Source: Stappia sp. TSB10P1A (lineage in GTDB: Bacteria > Pseudomonadota > Alphaproteobacteria > Rhizobiales > Stappiaceae). From it: 64,000 nt of DNA. The DNA is taken from assembly GCF_900185725.1 (NCBI RefSeq), contig NZ_FYAU01000025.1:92556-156555 (forward strand), written 5' to 3'. A program made the position numbers and the translations under genes. Positions 63,078 to 64,000 of the stretch are shown in pieces. Each line of letters starts with the position of its first letter. Within the stretch, counting starts at the first letter, position 1. The notes under the pieces were generated by a model that saw nothing but the letters and a program-made list of their open reading frames with translations, ran no database searches and was not told the origin of the DNA.

Positions 63078-64000
63078 GGGGCTTTTCGGGGAGCGCGGGC
63101 ACGGGTCCGCGTTTCGTCCTCCTGGACGGCGCGCGCAAATCTCGCCAGCGTGCGGCCGTCCCCTCTTCCCGCAAGCCCCTCCTTCGTCATCCCGCACGCA
63201 GCGCAGCGGAGATGCGGGATCGGAGAGCCGAGGGCCTGTCGGCAGCACGCCCGAACAACACCACAACCGCCGGGGCTCCCCGGTCCCGGATCTTCGGCCT
63301 TCGGCCTCGTCCGGGAAGACGCCGGGAGAGGTATGCGCAAGGGAGAACCGGCAACGCCTCCTTCTCATGCCTGCCGAGGTTGCCAATGGGTCCCGGCTCT
63401 GCGCTTGCGCGCGGCCGGGACGACGTCCTGAGAGGGAGGAACGGCCTTGCATCCCCTCGACCGTCACGCCGGGCAAGCGAAGCGCGACCCGGGGTCTATT
63501 GGTTGCCAGAGCGGTTGCGGGAGCCCCTTAACTCCTCCCCGCGTCATCCCGCACGAAGCGTGAGCCAGATGCGGGATCGGAGAGCCGAGGGCCTGTGAGG
63601 TGCGCTCCCCGGACGCCCCTTGAGCGCCGGGGCTCCCCGGTCCCGGATCTTCGGCCTGCGGCCTCGTCCGGGAAGACGCGGGGAGAGGCTGGAGCGCATG
63701 AGCCAGGCTGCCCCGTCGGCTCGCCTCGCGCCTGCTGAGGGCGCCAGTGGTTCCCGGTTCTGCGCTGCGCCTTGCCCGGGATGACGCCGGGAGAGGTATG
63801 CGCAAAGTCGTCCGTCACCGTAGCGTCCGGGTTTGACGGGCGGAGAGGGTGGCTGGCCCCGTCGGCCCGCCTCGCGCCCGCTGAGGTCGCCAATGGGTCC
63901 CGGCTCTGCGCTTGCGCGCGGCCGGGACGACGTCCTGAGAGGGAGGAACGGCCTTGCATCCCCTCGACCGTCACGCCGGGCAAGCGAAGCGCGACCCTCG
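63078..64000. repeat. Non-coding mosaic of direct repeats downstream of glmU
   Basis: No gene is supported in these 923 nt. The region is built from repeated blocks. Block A is at about 63185-63239 and 63542-63596 (similar, containing GGATCGGAGAGCCGAGGGCCTGT-like text). Block B is at 63269-63340 and 63626-63687. Block C is 109 nt and identical at 63382-63490 and 63889-63997. A short GGGAGAGGTATGCGCAA also occurs at 63324 and 63788. Short ORFs in it are repeat shadows. Such mosaics are common between alphaproteobacterial genes. The window ends inside the array. Confidence 0.85.

Noticed and set aside
63150..63983. Several short open frames at the right end
   Set aside because: They translate the direct repeats and repeat each other; no start context or family is recognisable.

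Overview
The window is a gene-dense, GC-rich chromosomal segment of an alphaproteobacterium, most likely order Hyphomicrobiales (Rhizobiales). The evidence is gene content and order: a pyruvate dehydrogenase operon whose E1-beta carries its own lipoyl domain, followed by lipA, a COQ10/RatA-like gene, a CinA-family amidohydrolase, fused ispDF, dusB, ntrB-ntrC-ntrY-ntrX, trkA, a D-amino-acid aminotransferase, hfq, hflX and mazG. This layout is known from Brucella and rhizobia. A marine Stappia-like lineage would fit, but that is only an impression. No prophage, integrase, insertion sequence, CRISPR array or rRNA operon is visible.

Layout. 1-3.6 kb: the end of an RND efflux adaptor and its complete AcrB-type pump, then tRNA-Lys(TTT). 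4.1-12.9 kb: a small unknown gene, a CcdA-type thiol transporter, an EamA exporter, a SPOR-domain protein divergent from glmS, a secreted Cys-rich tandem-repeat protein, and YbaN-like and DUF502 membrane proteins. 13-19.5 kb: recG, sdhE, mfd and an FtsB/DivIC-like protein. 19.7-28.3 kb: pdhA-pdhB-pdhC-lpdA, two YeaQ-type small membrane proteins, a thioesterase, lipA, the COQ10-like gene and a compound palindromic repeat. 28.4-43.4 kb: cinA/ispDF on the minus strand, then dusB, the two Ntr two-component systems, trkA, dat, hfq, hflX, mazG and arfB. 43.4-48 kb: an XRE/MmyB-type regulator divergent from a small membrane protein, then xylBA. 48.2-59.6 kb: a LysR regulator, an MttB-family methyltransferase with a GcvT-family FAD oxidoreductase, and a divergent peptide-type ABC transporter. 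59.9-63.1 kb: a PPOX flavoprotein, a SLAC1/TehA-type channel and glmU. The last 0.9 kb is a mosaic of non-coding direct repeats.

The genes group into coherent tasks: acetyl-CoA formation with lipoate synthesis; nitrogen and redox sensing (NtrBC, NtrYX) with potassium uptake and Hfq; DNA repair (recG, mfd); UDP-GlcNAc synthesis (glmS, glmU); and xylose entry (xylBA). The least understood unit is the methylated-amine-like locus at 49-59.6 kb. An MttB-family protein without pyrrolysine and without a local corrinoid protein lies with a folate-type demethylating oxidase and a five-function ABC importer. Its substrate cannot be read from the sequence. Other points of interest are the Cys-repeat protein with a recent 117-bp duplication, the triple palindrome that supplies the stop codon of the COQ10-like gene, an AT-rich nested palindrome after the ABC operon, and the repeat field after glmU.
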